From contig NZ_RCFQ01000032.1 of NCBI RefSeq assembly GCF_003665155.1, positions 1-34,686 of the forward strand: DNA of 34,686 nucleotides, in the 5' to 3' direction. The notes under the pieces were generated by a model. It searched no databases and had not been told where the DNA came from. It was given only the letters and a program-made list of their open reading frames with translations. The position numbers and the translations under genes are program-made. Below, one piece after another: positions 24,751-33,275 of the stretch. Position 1 is the first letter of the stretch. Each line of letters begins with the position of its first letter. This stretch comes from Mariprofundus sp. EBB-1. Its GTDB lineage: Bacteria > Pseudomonadota > Zetaproteobacteria > Mariprofundales > Mariprofundaceae.

Positions 24751-27129
24751 ATGGCAATTAATAGAAAGAAAAATAAGGCCGCTCGCAAAGACCGGAAGGC
24801 TGAAAGAAAAGAGTTAAAACAAGAAAACCGTAATGAAAGAAAAAGTCAAAGACAGGAAAACAGGGGTGAACGAAAAGAATTAAGACAAGAAAATCGCAAT
24901 GAAAGAAAAGCGAATAGACCTGAATCAATTAAAGATCGAGTTGATCAGTTTAAAGAAAACAGATCAAAGCGAAAAGACCTGCGACAGGAAAATAGAGCTG
25001 ACAGAAAAGAGCTACGGCAAGAGAATAAAGCTGAGCGAAAGGAATTAAAACAAGAACAACGACGAGAGCGTAAGGATCAGGTATATGCAAAAGTATGGCG
25101 ATCAACCGATCCCAACTATGTGTTTCCAGAGAAAAAACTTTTAGATAAAAACAGTAAGAAAAAAGATGTTGCTATTTGTTTTTCTGGTGGGGGAACTAGG
25201 TCTGCATCTGCATCGGTAGGTCAAATGCGAGCATTGCATCGGCTTAAATTGAATGAACAGGTGCGCTATATCTCATGCATTTCAGGTGGCGCATGGTTTG
25301 CGATTCCATACACTTTTTTGCCAACAGGTATAAGTGATGATCACTTTCTAGGTCACTATTTTCCACCTGAAGAATGTACCATTGAAAACTTCAATCAGGA
25401 AAGCATACCCAGTATTTTCACCAAACAGTGTATAGCTGAGTCAGAAGTCCTTACTGCAGAAACATTTGAGCTTATCTATGGAAGAACAGGAAAAACTCCT
25501 GAGAAAGATGAAACGTATGGAAAAATGATTAGGGAGGCAATGCTTGAGCCAGTGGGTTTGGGGCATGAAATACAGCGTTTTGTGACTTTAAGTGATGAAA
25601 CCCGTGATGCGATTTTAAATAATAATGATAACTTAACAGTTAACGATTTTGATGTTGTACGAAATGAAGATCGCCCTTTTTTAATTGCGGGTAGTTGCTT
25701 GATGAACAAAAAACATATGAATCCTTGGCGCTCGCTAGGTCACAATATGTTTAACAATGAAAAACTCGCGACTCCTTTTTTAACAAAGTTCAATAATGAG
25801 GGTGTGGAAGACTTTACCAGCTTTCCATTTTACCTGTTTGAGTTTACGCCAATGTACGTTGGCAGTTACCGTCATTATGTTGGAGATGAAACGAACGGGG
25901 GGATCAGTATAGGTGGGGGGTATATTGAGCCTGTCGGTTTTGATGCTGAACCCAAAGGTCCGATTGATGCAAATAACATGATCACCGTAAAGCATAAAGA
26001 TGAATATAATCGTCTGAGCCTACAGGATTATATGGCAAGCAGTGGTGCAGCACCTGCATATCATGCACTGTTTATAACGCTTATGTTGAATAGGCTTTTA
26101 ATCTTTAAAAGGGCAGCCAGCCTCCTGCGTAAATTATTCCCTCAAAAAACACTCCCTATAAAACCCCTCAACCCAAGTAAAGGTTCAGGCAAGATGCTTC
26201 TAACCTTAATGACTCGTGGACTACCTGAATGGTCAGGGAACATTTCACGAGTTATTTTAAAGGATTTAAAAATATCATCGGACACCAGCCATCACCTTTT
26301 AAAAATGGCCATAAAGATGATCAAGCCAATGCTTGCTGTTTTTCCAAGGTATCAACACTGGTCATTTGAGCATGTAAAAAAGCCAGCTTCAACCGAACAG
26401 TCTTTTGGTGATGGCGGATACTTGGATAATTATGGAATTATTCCGGTAGTCAGAAGAAAAGTAAAAAACCTGGTCATATTCATGAATACAAACGTCCCTC
26501 TATATGTTGATAAAGTAAAGGAAGAGAACATTTATAAAAACATATTGGAGATTGATGCTGGTATTCGCATGTTATTCGGAGAAGAAAAGGGACGAATAAA
26601 GTTAGATGATTCTGGGAGAAGAGTTTGGGAAATGAATGATGTAGATCAGATTCCATCATTATGGGCACAAGGGAAAAATCATATTTTTGATAATACAACT
26701 GAAGATAATGATGAATACTGTAACTTTTCGGATACAGTGAATGGTTTGTTAGAAGCGCAAGCAACAGGAGGCGCTGTAACATTTGAAGGAAAATACCGTG
26801 TGATTGATAATGAGTTCCATGGAATCAAAGGCGGTTGGGATGTCAACATTCTATGGATTTATAACTCTATGTGTAATAAATGGAGAGAAAGGCTTCCTGT
26901 GGAAACAAAGGCTCTACTGGATTACAGGTCTGATATGCGCAACTTTCCTCATTTTAGCACAGGCATGCCATCAGGTAGCAGCAATATGGATGCAGGAAAG
27001 GGTGAAGGGGGAATCGTGAGATTTGAACCTATCGACCTGTCATTATTTCAGTCTGAGATGTTAGCCAACTTATCAGCATGGAGTGTGTTGGAAGTCGAAG
27101 ATAAGTTGAAACGCTTTTTTAATTCATAA
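24751..27129 (+). CDS. Patatin/cPLA2-like lipase with charged 11-residue repeat N-terminus
   Basis: A large (792 aa) predicted lipid acyl hydrolase. Residues 1-110 are almost entirely Arg, Lys, Glu, Gln and Asn in an 11-residue repeat (ERKELRQENRN type), expected to form a long charged helix. The catalytic part begins with the oxyanion-hole glycines FSGGGTRS (145-151). The nucleophile is Ser178 in SCISGGAW, closer to the cytosolic phospholipase A2 form than to the GxSxG of plant patatins. The catalytic Asp554 is in FGDGGYLDNYG. There is no signal peptide. It shares an operon with methyltransferase, glycosyltransferase, sulfotransferase and galE genes (1-bp overlap with the next gene). A role in processing or anchoring the polymer on lipid is possible. 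No CBASS cyclase is present, so a CapV-like defence role is not supported. Confidence 0.85.
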   Translation: MAINRKKNKAARKDRKAERKELKQENRNERKSQRQENRGERKELRQENRNERKANRPESIKDRVDQFKENRSKRKDLRQENRADRKELRQENKAERKELKQEQRRERKDQVYAKVWRSTDPNYVFPEKKLLDKNSKKKDVAICFSGGGTRSASASVGQMRALHRLKLNEQVRYISCISGGAWFAIPYTFLPTGISDDHFLGHYFPPEECTIENFNQESIPSIFTKQCIAESEVLTAETFELIYGRTGKTPEKDETYGKMIREAMLEPVGLGHEIQRFVTLSDETRDAILNNNDNLTVNDFDVVRNEDRPFLIAGSCLMNKKHMNPWRSLGHNMFNNEKLATPFLTKFNNEGVEDFTSFPFYLFEFTPMYVGSYRHYVGDETNGGISIGGGYIEPVGFDAEPKGPIDANNMITVKHKDEYNRLSLQDYMASSGAAPAYHALFITLMLNRLLIFKRAASLLRKLFPQKTLPIKPLNPSKGSGKMLLTLMTRGLPEWSGNISRVILKDLKISSDTSHHLLKMAIKMIKPMLAVFPRYQHWSFEHVKKPASTEQSFGDGGYLDNYGIIPVVRRKVKNLVIFMNTNVPLYVDKVKEENIYKNILEIDAGIRMLFGEEKGRIKLDDSGRRVWEMNDVDQIPSLWAQGKNHIFDNTTEDNDEYCNFSDTVNGLLEAQATGGAVTFEGKYRVIDNEFHGIKGGWDVNILWIYNSMCNKWRERLPVETKALLDYRSDMRNFPHFSTGMPSGSSNMDAGKGEGGIVRFEPIDLSLFQSEMLANLSAWSVLEVEDKLKRFFNS
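24802..25080 (+). repeat. 33-bp/11-residue repeat region of the lipase gene
   Basis: Copies begin at residues 18, 29, 40, 51 (broken after a few residues), 73, 84 and 95, each starting (E/D/K)RK and most ending QENR or similar. The pattern is clear in protein and looser in DNA, so the repeat is old or under selection. Confidence 0.8.
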
Positions 27130-27932
27130 TGGCTAATTATAATCGTAATGTCTCCGAACGAGTCAACCGAGAGCGAGAAGCGCATGATGAGCATGATGTG
27201 TTGGGTGAAAATATTCGTGTAAAGCAACGTTTTCCTCATGTCTCCTCATCGCCAACTATTATGCGAATGGAAAAAGATATTCTGGCATTTACGGATAACC
27301 TTAAGGGGTTACGTATCCTTGATTTAGGCTGTGGTCATGGCGAACAGAGTTTGCGTTTTTTGCAAAATGGTGCGGCTTTTGTTGCGGGTATTGATATCAG
27401 TATGAACTACATTGATAGCGCCAGACAATCCATCAGCGAAGCAGGTTTTCCTGAAAATACATTTCATTGCTGTGTGATGGATGCGCATCAAATGGATTTT
27501 GAAGATCATTCCTTCGATATGGTGATTGGCAGGGGGATTCTGCATCATTTGGATTTGGCCGTATCTCTGGCTGAAATACAGCGTGTACTTAAAGTGGGTG
27601 GAAGAGCTGTTTTTATGGAGCCATTGGCTGCCAACCCGCTATTAAAGGTGTTTCGTTATCTCACACCCAAAGCCAGAAGCATGGATGAAAAGCCATTAAG
27701 CATACAAGATTTGGCTATGATCGATAGCCATTGGCAAGTGAATAATACGTATTATGGCCTGGTTTCTGCGCCACTGGCGATGTGTACTTCACTGCTGATG
27801 CCTGAAAACACCACCAATGCCATATTGCGCTTTGCCGATTGGTTGGAGCAAAAGTTCAATCATATTAAGATTTTACAGCCTCTGAATCAATATGTTGTGT
27901 TGAACCTGATGCGACCAAAGGATGCGTTATAA
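27129..27932 (+). CDS. SAM-dependent methyltransferase, class I
   Basis: A 267-aa cytoplasmic methyltransferase. The SAM-binding loop is RILDLGCGHGEQSLRFL (about 58-74), with an acidic end of strand 2 (VAGIDIS) and the family's IGRGILHHLDLAVSLAEIQRVLKVGGR block (about 135-162). The substrate is not evident. In this operon it could O-methylate a sugar, but quinone- or lipid-type substrates use the same fold. It starts 1 bp inside the lipase stop, and the WcaI-like gene follows after 5 bp, so translation is coupled. Confidence 0.88.
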   Translation: MANYNRNVSERVNREREAHDEHDVLGENIRVKQRFPHVSSSPTIMRMEKDILAFTDNLKGLRILDLGCGHGEQSLRFLQNGAAFVAGIDISMNYIDSARQSISEAGFPENTFHCCVMDAHQMDFEDHSFDMVIGRGILHHLDLAVSLAEIQRVLKVGGRAVFMEPLAANPLLKVFRYLTPKARSMDEKPLSIQDLAMIDSHWQVNNTYYGLVSAPLAMCTSLLMPENTTNAILRFADWLEQKFNHIKILQPLNQYVVLNLMRPKDAL

Positions 27933-27937
27933 AGTAG

Positions 27938-29194
27938 ATGCGAATCCTGATTTATAGCACCAGCTATGCACCGGAAATGATATCTGTAGGCAAATATAAT
28001 GCGGAAATGGCCGAGTGGCTGGTTGAGCAAGGGCATAAAGTTCGCGTTGTGACTGCTCCTCCTTATTTTCCTGCATGGAGTATCTCTGCTGGCTATTCAA
28101 ACAGATGGTATTCGCAGGAAACATTGCACGGCGCGCAGGTATGGCGCTGCCCACTATTTGTGCCTGCAAAACCTTCCGGGCGAACAAGACTTTTGCATTT
28201 GATCAGTTTTGCCCTGAGCAGTTTTCCGGTCATGTTGCGGCAAGTTTTCTGGAAACCCGATATCGTGATGGTTACCGAGCCCGCTCTCTCTTGTGTGCCG
28301 GCAGCATGGCTGGCAGCACGCTTATCGGGTGCAAGGAGCTGGCTGCATATTCAGGATTTTGAAGTTGATGCTGCGTTTAAACTGGGCATGATTTCAAATG
28401 CGTGGGGTCGGAACCTACTCTTATCGATGGAGCGTTGGCTGATGCATCGCTTTGATTTGGTTTCAACCATCTCATCCTCAATGCAATCACGTTTACGAAT
28501 CAAAGGTATTGAAAAGCCATTTCTGTTTCCAAACTGGTCTGACCTGTCCCGGATACAATTTGATTTATCTGGTCGCCAACGCATCAGGCATGAATTGGAC
28601 TTGGATGATCAACGCTGTTTGTGCCTGTATTCTGGCAATATCGCTGAAAAACAGGGTTTAGAGATTATTCTTGATGTGGCGAAGAAACTTCCTGAATGCC
28701 TGTTTGTGATATGTGGGGATGGCGCAACCAAACCACAATTAAAGATGATCGCGCGCAAGTCAGGAGCAACGAATATACTGTTTATACCGCTGAAACCACT
28801 TGAAGAATTGCCTGCGTTGCTCAGTGCTGCAGATATTCACCTGGTGATTCAAAAACGCGCTGCCGCTGATCTGCTGATGCCATCAAAACTGACCAATATT
28901 CTTGGCATTGGTGGGGCAGCTATTGTCACTGCGGATAAAGACACTGAACTGGGGCGACTGGCGGAGGGTGATAGCCCTGCAGTATTTCGTTGTGCGCCGG
29001 AATCGGCTAAAGCATTGCAACAAGCTATTGAGTTTTTAAAAAATCAGCCTGAGCTAAGAAGTAACATAGGAGGCAATGCCAAAAAGTATGCGAAACAGCA
29101 TATTGAAAAAGAGCAGGTCTTGAGCAACATGATGAAACAAATAAATACAATCAACATAAATAAACCTATGACGTTAAACTCAAATAAGAGTTGA
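27938..29194 (+). CDS. Glycosyltransferase family 4, WcaI-like
   Basis: A 418-aa GT-B transferase resembling WcaI of colanic acid synthesis. The N-terminal acceptor domain starts MRILIYSTSYAPEMISVGKY and contains VVTAPPYFPAW and LHIQDFEVDAAFKLG. The C-terminal donor domain has LYSGNIAEKQGLE, FVICGDG and the ADLLMPSKLTNILGIGGAAI segment holding the nucleotide-sugar contact. It is a soluble or membrane-associated cytoplasmic enzyme that would add a sugar to the lipid-linked unit. It is 5 bp after the methyltransferase and 3 bp before the third sulfotransferase. Confidence 0.92.
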   Translation: MRILIYSTSYAPEMISVGKYNAEMAEWLVEQGHKVRVVTAPPYFPAWSISAGYSNRWYSQETLHGAQVWRCPLFVPAKPSGRTRLLHLISFALSSFPVMLRQVFWKPDIVMVTEPALSCVPAAWLAARLSGARSWLHIQDFEVDAAFKLGMISNAWGRNLLLSMERWLMHRFDLVSTISSSMQSRLRIKGIEKPFLFPNWSDLSRIQFDLSGRQRIRHELDLDDQRCLCLYSGNIAEKQGLEIILDVAKKLPECLFVICGDGATKPQLKMIARKSGATNILFIPLKPLEELPALLSAADIHLVIQKRAAADLLMPSKLTNILGIGGAAIVTADKDTELGRLAEGDSPAVFRCAPESAKALQQAIEFLKNQPELRSNIGGNAKKYAKQHIEKEQVLSNMMKQINTININKPMTLNSNKS

Positions 29195-29197
29195 GCT

Positions 29198-30163
29198 ATG
29201 TTACAATATAAAGACATTGATTTGATAGTTATTGTGGGAGCCCAAAAATCGGGTACAAGTAGCCTATTTAGCTATTTATCGGAACATTATCAGGTTGCAG
29301 AAAGCATCACGAAGCAATCCTGTTATTTTATGTCTGAAGGTTATTACGCATTAAATAAATCAGATGTTCCAAGACAATATTCAAAAAAACTTGAGGATTT
29401 CTTGAGCTTATTTCCTTCTGTTCAGCCACATACAAAAGCACTAGTCGAAGCTACTCCTGACTATTTACATACCCCTGGTGTGTTGGTTCGAATTAAAGCT
29501 ATGGAATGTTATTTTCGTTCGGTTCAAGTGGTGGCAGTTTTAAGGCACCCGGTAGATCGTTTTGTTTCCTGGTATCGTTTCTCTATCCAACTAAATAAAA
29601 TTGATTCTCATACATCATTAAAAGATTATTATGATATGAATGGTCACATACTTACAGCATTCAAAGAGAGCGATGGTTGCTTCTTTGCAAAAGAGTCGGG
29701 GCAATATGAGCAGTTTCTTCCTCAAGCCTTGGATCTCTTTGGAGATAACTTACATGTCTTAAGTTTTGACCAGTTAAAAAATTCCCCCAGGGAGTTGCTT
29801 ACCTCCTTATGTAACCATATTGGTTTGGATTCTAATTATTATAATCAATATGAATTTGGAGTGGTAAACAAAACGGTCTCTATTCGTTCTCCGGCTTTAG
29901 CCAAAACATATTTAGGATTACGCAGGGTATATATATTCATTATGAATTCCCCCCTTCGGAAAGCTGCTAAGCCGATCAGAAACATCATCAGTACAGCGTA
30001 TCATCGAATCAATGATACCGCGTATGCTCCAATAAACGGTGCTCATCAGGAAGCATCTTACAATGAATTATATGAATATTATAAAAAAACCATTCTTTTT
30101 TGTAATAAGCATTATAATTTCAAATGGAAACAAAAACACAATGGTTCTGAAAAAAATGATTGA
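29198..30163 (+). CDS. Sulfotransferase family protein (third of three)
   Basis: A 321-aa P-loop sulfotransferase of the Sulfotransfer_1 / heparan-sulfotransferase-like type. The phosphosulfate loop is VGAQKSGTSSLFSYL (about residues 12-26). The 3'-phosphate site is VVAVLRHPVDRFVSWYRFS (about 109-127), and a later LSFDQLKNSPRELL (about 188-201) is typical of the group. There is no signal peptide. It lies 3 bp behind the WcaI-like gene and overlaps the longest galE frame. Together with the two at 19.4-21.1 kb it argues for a sulfated polymer. The three proteins belong to different subtypes, so they probably act on different positions. Confidence 0.88.
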   Translation: MLQYKDIDLIVIVGAQKSGTSSLFSYLSEHYQVAESITKQSCYFMSEGYYALNKSDVPRQYSKKLEDFLSLFPSVQPHTKALVEATPDYLHTPGVLVRIKAMECYFRSVQVVAVLRHPVDRFVSWYRFSIQLNKIDSHTSLKDYYDMNGHILTAFKESDGCFFAKESGQYEQFLPQALDLFGDNLHVLSFDQLKNSPRELLTSLCNHIGLDSNYYNQYEFGVVNKTVSIRSPALAKTYLGLRRVYIFIMNSPLRKAAKPIRNIISTAYHRINDTAYAPINGAHQEASYNELYEYYKKTILFCNKHYNFKWKQKHNGSEKND

Positions 30164-30164
30164 A

Positions 30165-31145
30165 ATGAAAATCCTGGTGGTGGGCGGTGCCGGGTATATC
30201 GGTTCGCACATGGTGAAGTTTTTGATGCAGCAAGCATGCAATATCACGGTGCTGGATAATTTGAGTACAGGCCATGCCGATGCAGTGCCTGCTGCGCTGT
30301 TGCATAAAGGTGATCTGGCAGATGTTGATTCCCTGGATGCGCTGTTTACGCAACATCAGTTTGATGCGGTGATGCACTTTGCTTCTTTTTCATTGGTCGG
30401 CGAATCCATTACAGACCCTGCAAGATATTACCGGAATAATGTCAGCAATACCCAGAACCTTCTGGATACCATGATCAATCATGGCGTGTATCAATTCATT
30501 TTTTCATCCAGCGCTGCCATTTTCGGAGAGCCTGAATATCTTCCTATTGATGAAGAACACCCCAAAAATCCGCTCAACCCTTATGGTCGCAGTAAGTGGA
30601 TGGTAGAGCAGATGCTGGAAGATTATGATCGAGCTTATGGTTTAAAGTCTATCTCCCTGCGCTATTTCAATGCTGCCGGTGCCGATTCAGATGGCAGTTT
30701 GGGCGAAAGGCACAACCCTGAAACACATTTAATCCCGTTACTTTTACAAGTTGCAGCGGGGCAGCGTGATAATGTAACGATATTTGGGCATGATTATCAG
30801 ACTGTCGATGGTACCTGTATCCGTGATTACATTCATGTGCATGATCTCTGTGTAGCGCACTGGCGGGCACTGAACTTTTTACAGATGCATAAACAAAGCG
30901 AACAATTCAACCTGGGCAATGGAAGCGGTTTCTCTGTTCAGCAGGTTGTTGATGCCTGCCGCACTATTAGCGGCATAGAAATTTCAACGACCTATGGCAA
31001 CAAACGTGTTGGCGACCCAATTTCATTGATTGCTGATTCAAAAAAAGCAAAACGTTTACTCACCTGGCAGCCCAAATATACAAGTTTGCATGAAATTATA
31101 GCTCACGCCTGGTGTTGGCACCAACAACAATTAGAACACAAATAG
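30165..31145 (+). CDS. galE: UDP-glucose 4-epimerase
   Basis: GalE interconverts UDP-glucose and UDP-galactose with bound NAD and so supplies a precursor for the polymer. The family start MKILVVGGAGYIGSH (ATG 30165, 326 aa) is used. The frame is open upstream to 30039 but runs through the preceding gene, and ATG 30156 is an alternative. The Rossmann loop GGAGYIGSH is followed by FSSSAAIFGEP (active-site Ser) and the catalytic NPYGRSKWMVEQ (YxxxK). RYFNAAGAD and CIRDYIHVHDL are also conserved. It is the last gene of the island: its stop is 27 bp from the attR core. An epimerase acting on other UDP-hexoses is possible. Confidence 0.93.
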   Translation: MKILVVGGAGYIGSHMVKFLMQQACNITVLDNLSTGHADAVPAALLHKGDLADVDSLDALFTQHQFDAVMHFASFSLVGESITDPARYYRNNVSNTQNLLDTMINHGVYQFIFSSSAAIFGEPEYLPIDEEHPKNPLNPYGRSKWMVEQMLEDYDRAYGLKSISLRYFNAAGADSDGSLGERHNPETHLIPLLLQVAAGQRDNVTIFGHDYQTVDGTCIRDYIHVHDLCVAHWRALNFLQMHKQSEQFNLGNGSGFSVQQVVDACRTISGIEISTTYGNKRVGDPISLIADSKKAKRLLTWQPKYTSLHEIIAHAWCWHQQQLEHK

Positions 31146-31153
31146 AGTATTGC

Positions 31154-31191
31154 CTAATGTATCATAATATGAATAATATGTTGGCCGGTAT
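31154..31191 (+). other. attR, right attachment junction of the island
   Basis: The island half is 31154-31171, the core is AA at 31172-31173, and the kinase half is 31174-31191. The island half starts CTAATGTA; the attL island half ends TACATTAG, its exact complement. Both lie 10 bp from the AA core. Over the full 18-bp arms, 12 positions are symmetric. Such dyads are expected for a recombinase dimer site. Confidence 0.8.
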
Positions 31192-32248
31192 GACAGGGAA
31201 TTTGTATCTGGCTAAGAAAAAGTCAAACGACGTAGATGTTGAGAAAAAGTTGGCTACAGTTGAAGCATTAAGCTTTCGCGCCTCTGATATGATTCAGCAG
31301 CTATTGGTGTTTGCCCGTAAAGGACGCGTTGAATTGAAAATATTTGATTTAGTGCCCTTTATCAAAGACGTAATGAAGATGTTTGAAGTGGTAGTGCCTG
31401 AAAATATTTTTGTCAGGAAAGAGCTTTGCCAGGACAACCTGTTCATCAATGGGGATGCGACCCAGCTTCAGCAGGTGCTGATGAATCTGGTGAACAATGC
31501 CAGAGATGCGTTAATCGGTGTGGATAATCCTTCTATTGTTATCAAGCTTGAGAAAGTCGATGCGGATGAATCGTTTAAGAGAAAATATACCGATCTTACT
31601 GCTTCCATATTTGCCAGAATCACTGTCCAGGATAACGGTTGTGGTGTTAATGAAGATGATTTGGAGCATGTGTTTGAACCGTTCTTTACCACAAAAGAAA
31701 CGGGCTCAGGCACAGGGCTTGGTTTGGCGATGTCCTATGGCGCAATTCATAATCACGGCGGCATAATTGAAGTAAGCTCTGCTCCTGATCAAGGTACTAC
31801 TTTTGAGGTGTATCTCCCCTTAAGCGATGCGTTGAATGTGAGTGCTGATGAGCAAATGTCGGATGATGTCGTGCAGGGACATGGCGAAACCATTCTGCTT
31901 GTTGATGATGATCCTGATATGCGTTCTGCCAGCAGGGATGTGTTGGAGAGTCTTCATTACTGCGTTATAGAGGCTGAAGATGGTGTCATGGCCATTGAGA
32001 TGTTTCTTGAATATCAAGTTGAGATTGCACTGGTGATCATGGATGTTGTCATGCCCCGTATGGGAGGAGTTGAAGCTATACGGAGAATATCCGAGTTTAG
32101 TGATGATGTGAAAGTGATCTACTGTACAGGTTATGACAGAGGTGAAATTTTAAACAACTCAGCACTTTCAGGTACAGAATGTATTGTTTCTAAACCTTAT
32201 CAGGTACACACGTTTAGTAAGGTCGTTAGAGAGAAGCTGGATTCATAA
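31157..32248 (+). pseudogene. C-terminal fragment of the split hybrid kinase (ATPase and receiver)
   Basis: From 31172 this is the continuation of the kinase fragment ending at 4741, in the same frame. It holds the remainder of the dimerisation helices (NNMLAGMTGNLYLAKKK), then the ATPase boxes NLVNNARDAL, DNGCGV, FFTTK and GTGLGLA. A receiver follows with LLVDDDPDM, MDVVMPRMGG, CTGY and VSKPY. The phospho-accepting His is left behind at 4731. The island arm supplies an in-frame ATG at 31157, 11 nt after the galE stop. A 363-aa ATPase-receiver protein could therefore be made from the island operon, though without a clear ribosome-binding site. It is listed as a pseudogene because the parent kinase is broken. 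Confidence 0.88.
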
Positions 32249-32287
32249 AACGCTTTACTTTGAAGTGTTTGGAGACGCTCTCAAAAC

Positions 32288-32309
32288 TATGCATACGGGC
32301 TTATGCATA
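32288..32309. terminator. Weak AT-rich hairpin between convergent genes
   Basis: An 8-bp stem (TATGCATA on both sides) with a CGGGCT loop lies between the kinase fragment and the reverse-strand cupin gene. There is no T-tract, and its function as a terminator is only suggested by position. Confidence 0.35.
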
Positions 32310-32332
32310 TCTTATGGTGAAGTCGTTAGGTT

Positions 32333-33241
32333 TTAGCGTACAAACTGAATATCGAGTGTGCGCAGATAGGTGTGAAGGCCAGCATCCTGAACCGGGAATA
32401 CATAGGCATTCTCATCGGATTCATTATGGTGTGAATGCCACCATCCCGGAGGTGTAACAAATACTGTATTGGTCTCCCACATGGCTTTGACAGGATTAAT
32501 GATGTCACCATGTTCATCCACTTTTTTGCCGATCAATGTATAAGTATCTGGTCCTGAATACACCGCCAGATCGAGGGCGACGGATTGATGTCTGTGAGCA
32601 CGTTGAACTGCACCTTTAGGTAACAGGTTAAACAACGACCACATGGTATGCGTGATGGTTTTGGTTTTGGCACTATCGGTATTGCCTAAAATAATACCGA
32701 CACGATTACGGTTTTCACGGATGGCAACCTCACGGATGCGCTCCACTTCTTCATTCATATATTCCCTGCTGTAAAAAGCCGGTTTAAAACGAGGGGCATT
32801 TGGTACAACGCCTAAATAGTCCAGCAGAGGTGCATCATGGGTCCAGTATAGTGCGCTATCTTCGTCAGCGAAGTGGGTGACACCCTGATTCGTTGGAAGC
32901 GTGAATGCATCCCCCTGTTTCCAATCGATGGTACCACTCTCTGTTTCCGTGTGCCCTGCGCCACGCATGACAAAAAACACTTCCGAAGTTGAGTTTACCT
33001 TGGTGGATATCTGCTCATTGGTGCAGATGCGAACATAGTTTGCCAACAGGCCGGGAGATGTTGCCAAATAAGGCGTTTCCAGGATATCGGAAAGATCGAG
33101 TGCAATCACGCGTGTTTCGCCCTGCTCATGCAAAGAAGCGGGGAAGGGTTGAACGGGGACTTCGTTTAAATCCGGCGTTGCGGCAGCACTATATTCCCAA
33201 CTGACTACTTGCTGTGCTAATGTGTGATTGAGGCTGTCCAT
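32333..33241 (-). CDS. Bicupin protein, gentisate-dioxygenase-like
   Basis: A 302-aa protein with two cupin barrels. The first (about 80-155) contains STSEVFFVMRGAGHTETESG and GDAFTLP. The second (about 205-295) contains AHRHQSVALDLAVYSG and PPGWWHSHHN, whose histidines would bind a metal such as Fe(II). The arrangement resembles the gentisate 1,2-dioxygenase group, though it is shorter than those enzymes and no aromatic-degradation genes are adjacent, so the substrate is open. The ATG at 33241 has AGGA about 11 nt upstream. It lies 34 bp after the SPOR protein gene on the same strand and may be co-transcribed. It is chromosomal, outside the island. Confidence 0.75.
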   Translation of the reverse strand: MDSLNHTLAQQVVSWEYSAAATPDLNEVPVQPFPASLHEQGETRVIALDLSDILETPYLATSPGLLANYVRICTNEQISTKVNSTSEVFFVMRGAGHTETESGTIDWKQGDAFTLPTNQGVTHFADEDSALYWTHDAPLLDYLGVVPNAPRFKPAFYSREYMNEEVERIREVAIRENRNRVGIILGNTDSAKTKTITHTMWSLFNLLPKGAVQRAHRHQSVALDLAVYSGPDTYTLIGKKVDEHGDIINPVKAMWETNTVFVTPPGWWHSHHNESDENAYVFPVQDAGLHTYLRTLDIQFVR

Positions 33242-33275
33242 GGTGTCATCGATCCTATATAAAAATTATTAGTGC

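Larger units (their letters stand above)
4741..31172 (+). mobile_element. 26.4-kb genomic island carrying a sulfated-exopolysaccharide system
   Basis: The ends are defined by the interrupted kinase gene. The reading frame HDF stops at 4739-4741 and resumes as NNMLAG at 31172, with an AA dinucleotide shared by both junctions. The removable length is about 26,432 bp. A large serine recombinase begins 70 bp inside the left end and reads inward, the usual arrangement beside an attachment site. Cargo is regulators, polysaccharide synthesis, export and modification genes, and a patatin-like lipase. I see no phage structural, conjugation or replication genes. The centre (about 18-27 kb) is visibly richer in A+T than the flanks. 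Whether it still excises cannot be read from the sequence. Confidence 0.85.

Noticed and set aside
24751-27129. CBASS-type patatin effector (CapV-like) or other anti-phage system
   Set aside because: No nucleotide cyclase or other defence gene is adjacent, and the gene is translationally joined to EPS genes.
27048-27239. Reverse-strand ORFs across the 24-32 kb genes
   Set aside because: All lie within forward genes that have clear motifs and overlapping starts and stops.
4741-31172. Prophage or integrative conjugative element
   Set aside because: No capsid, tail, lysis, relaxase or type IV secretion genes are present. Only a recombinase and EPS cargo are seen.
31145-31180. tRNA-associated integration site
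   Set aside because: No tRNA gene or tRNA 3' end is present at either junction. The junction is in kinase coding sequence.
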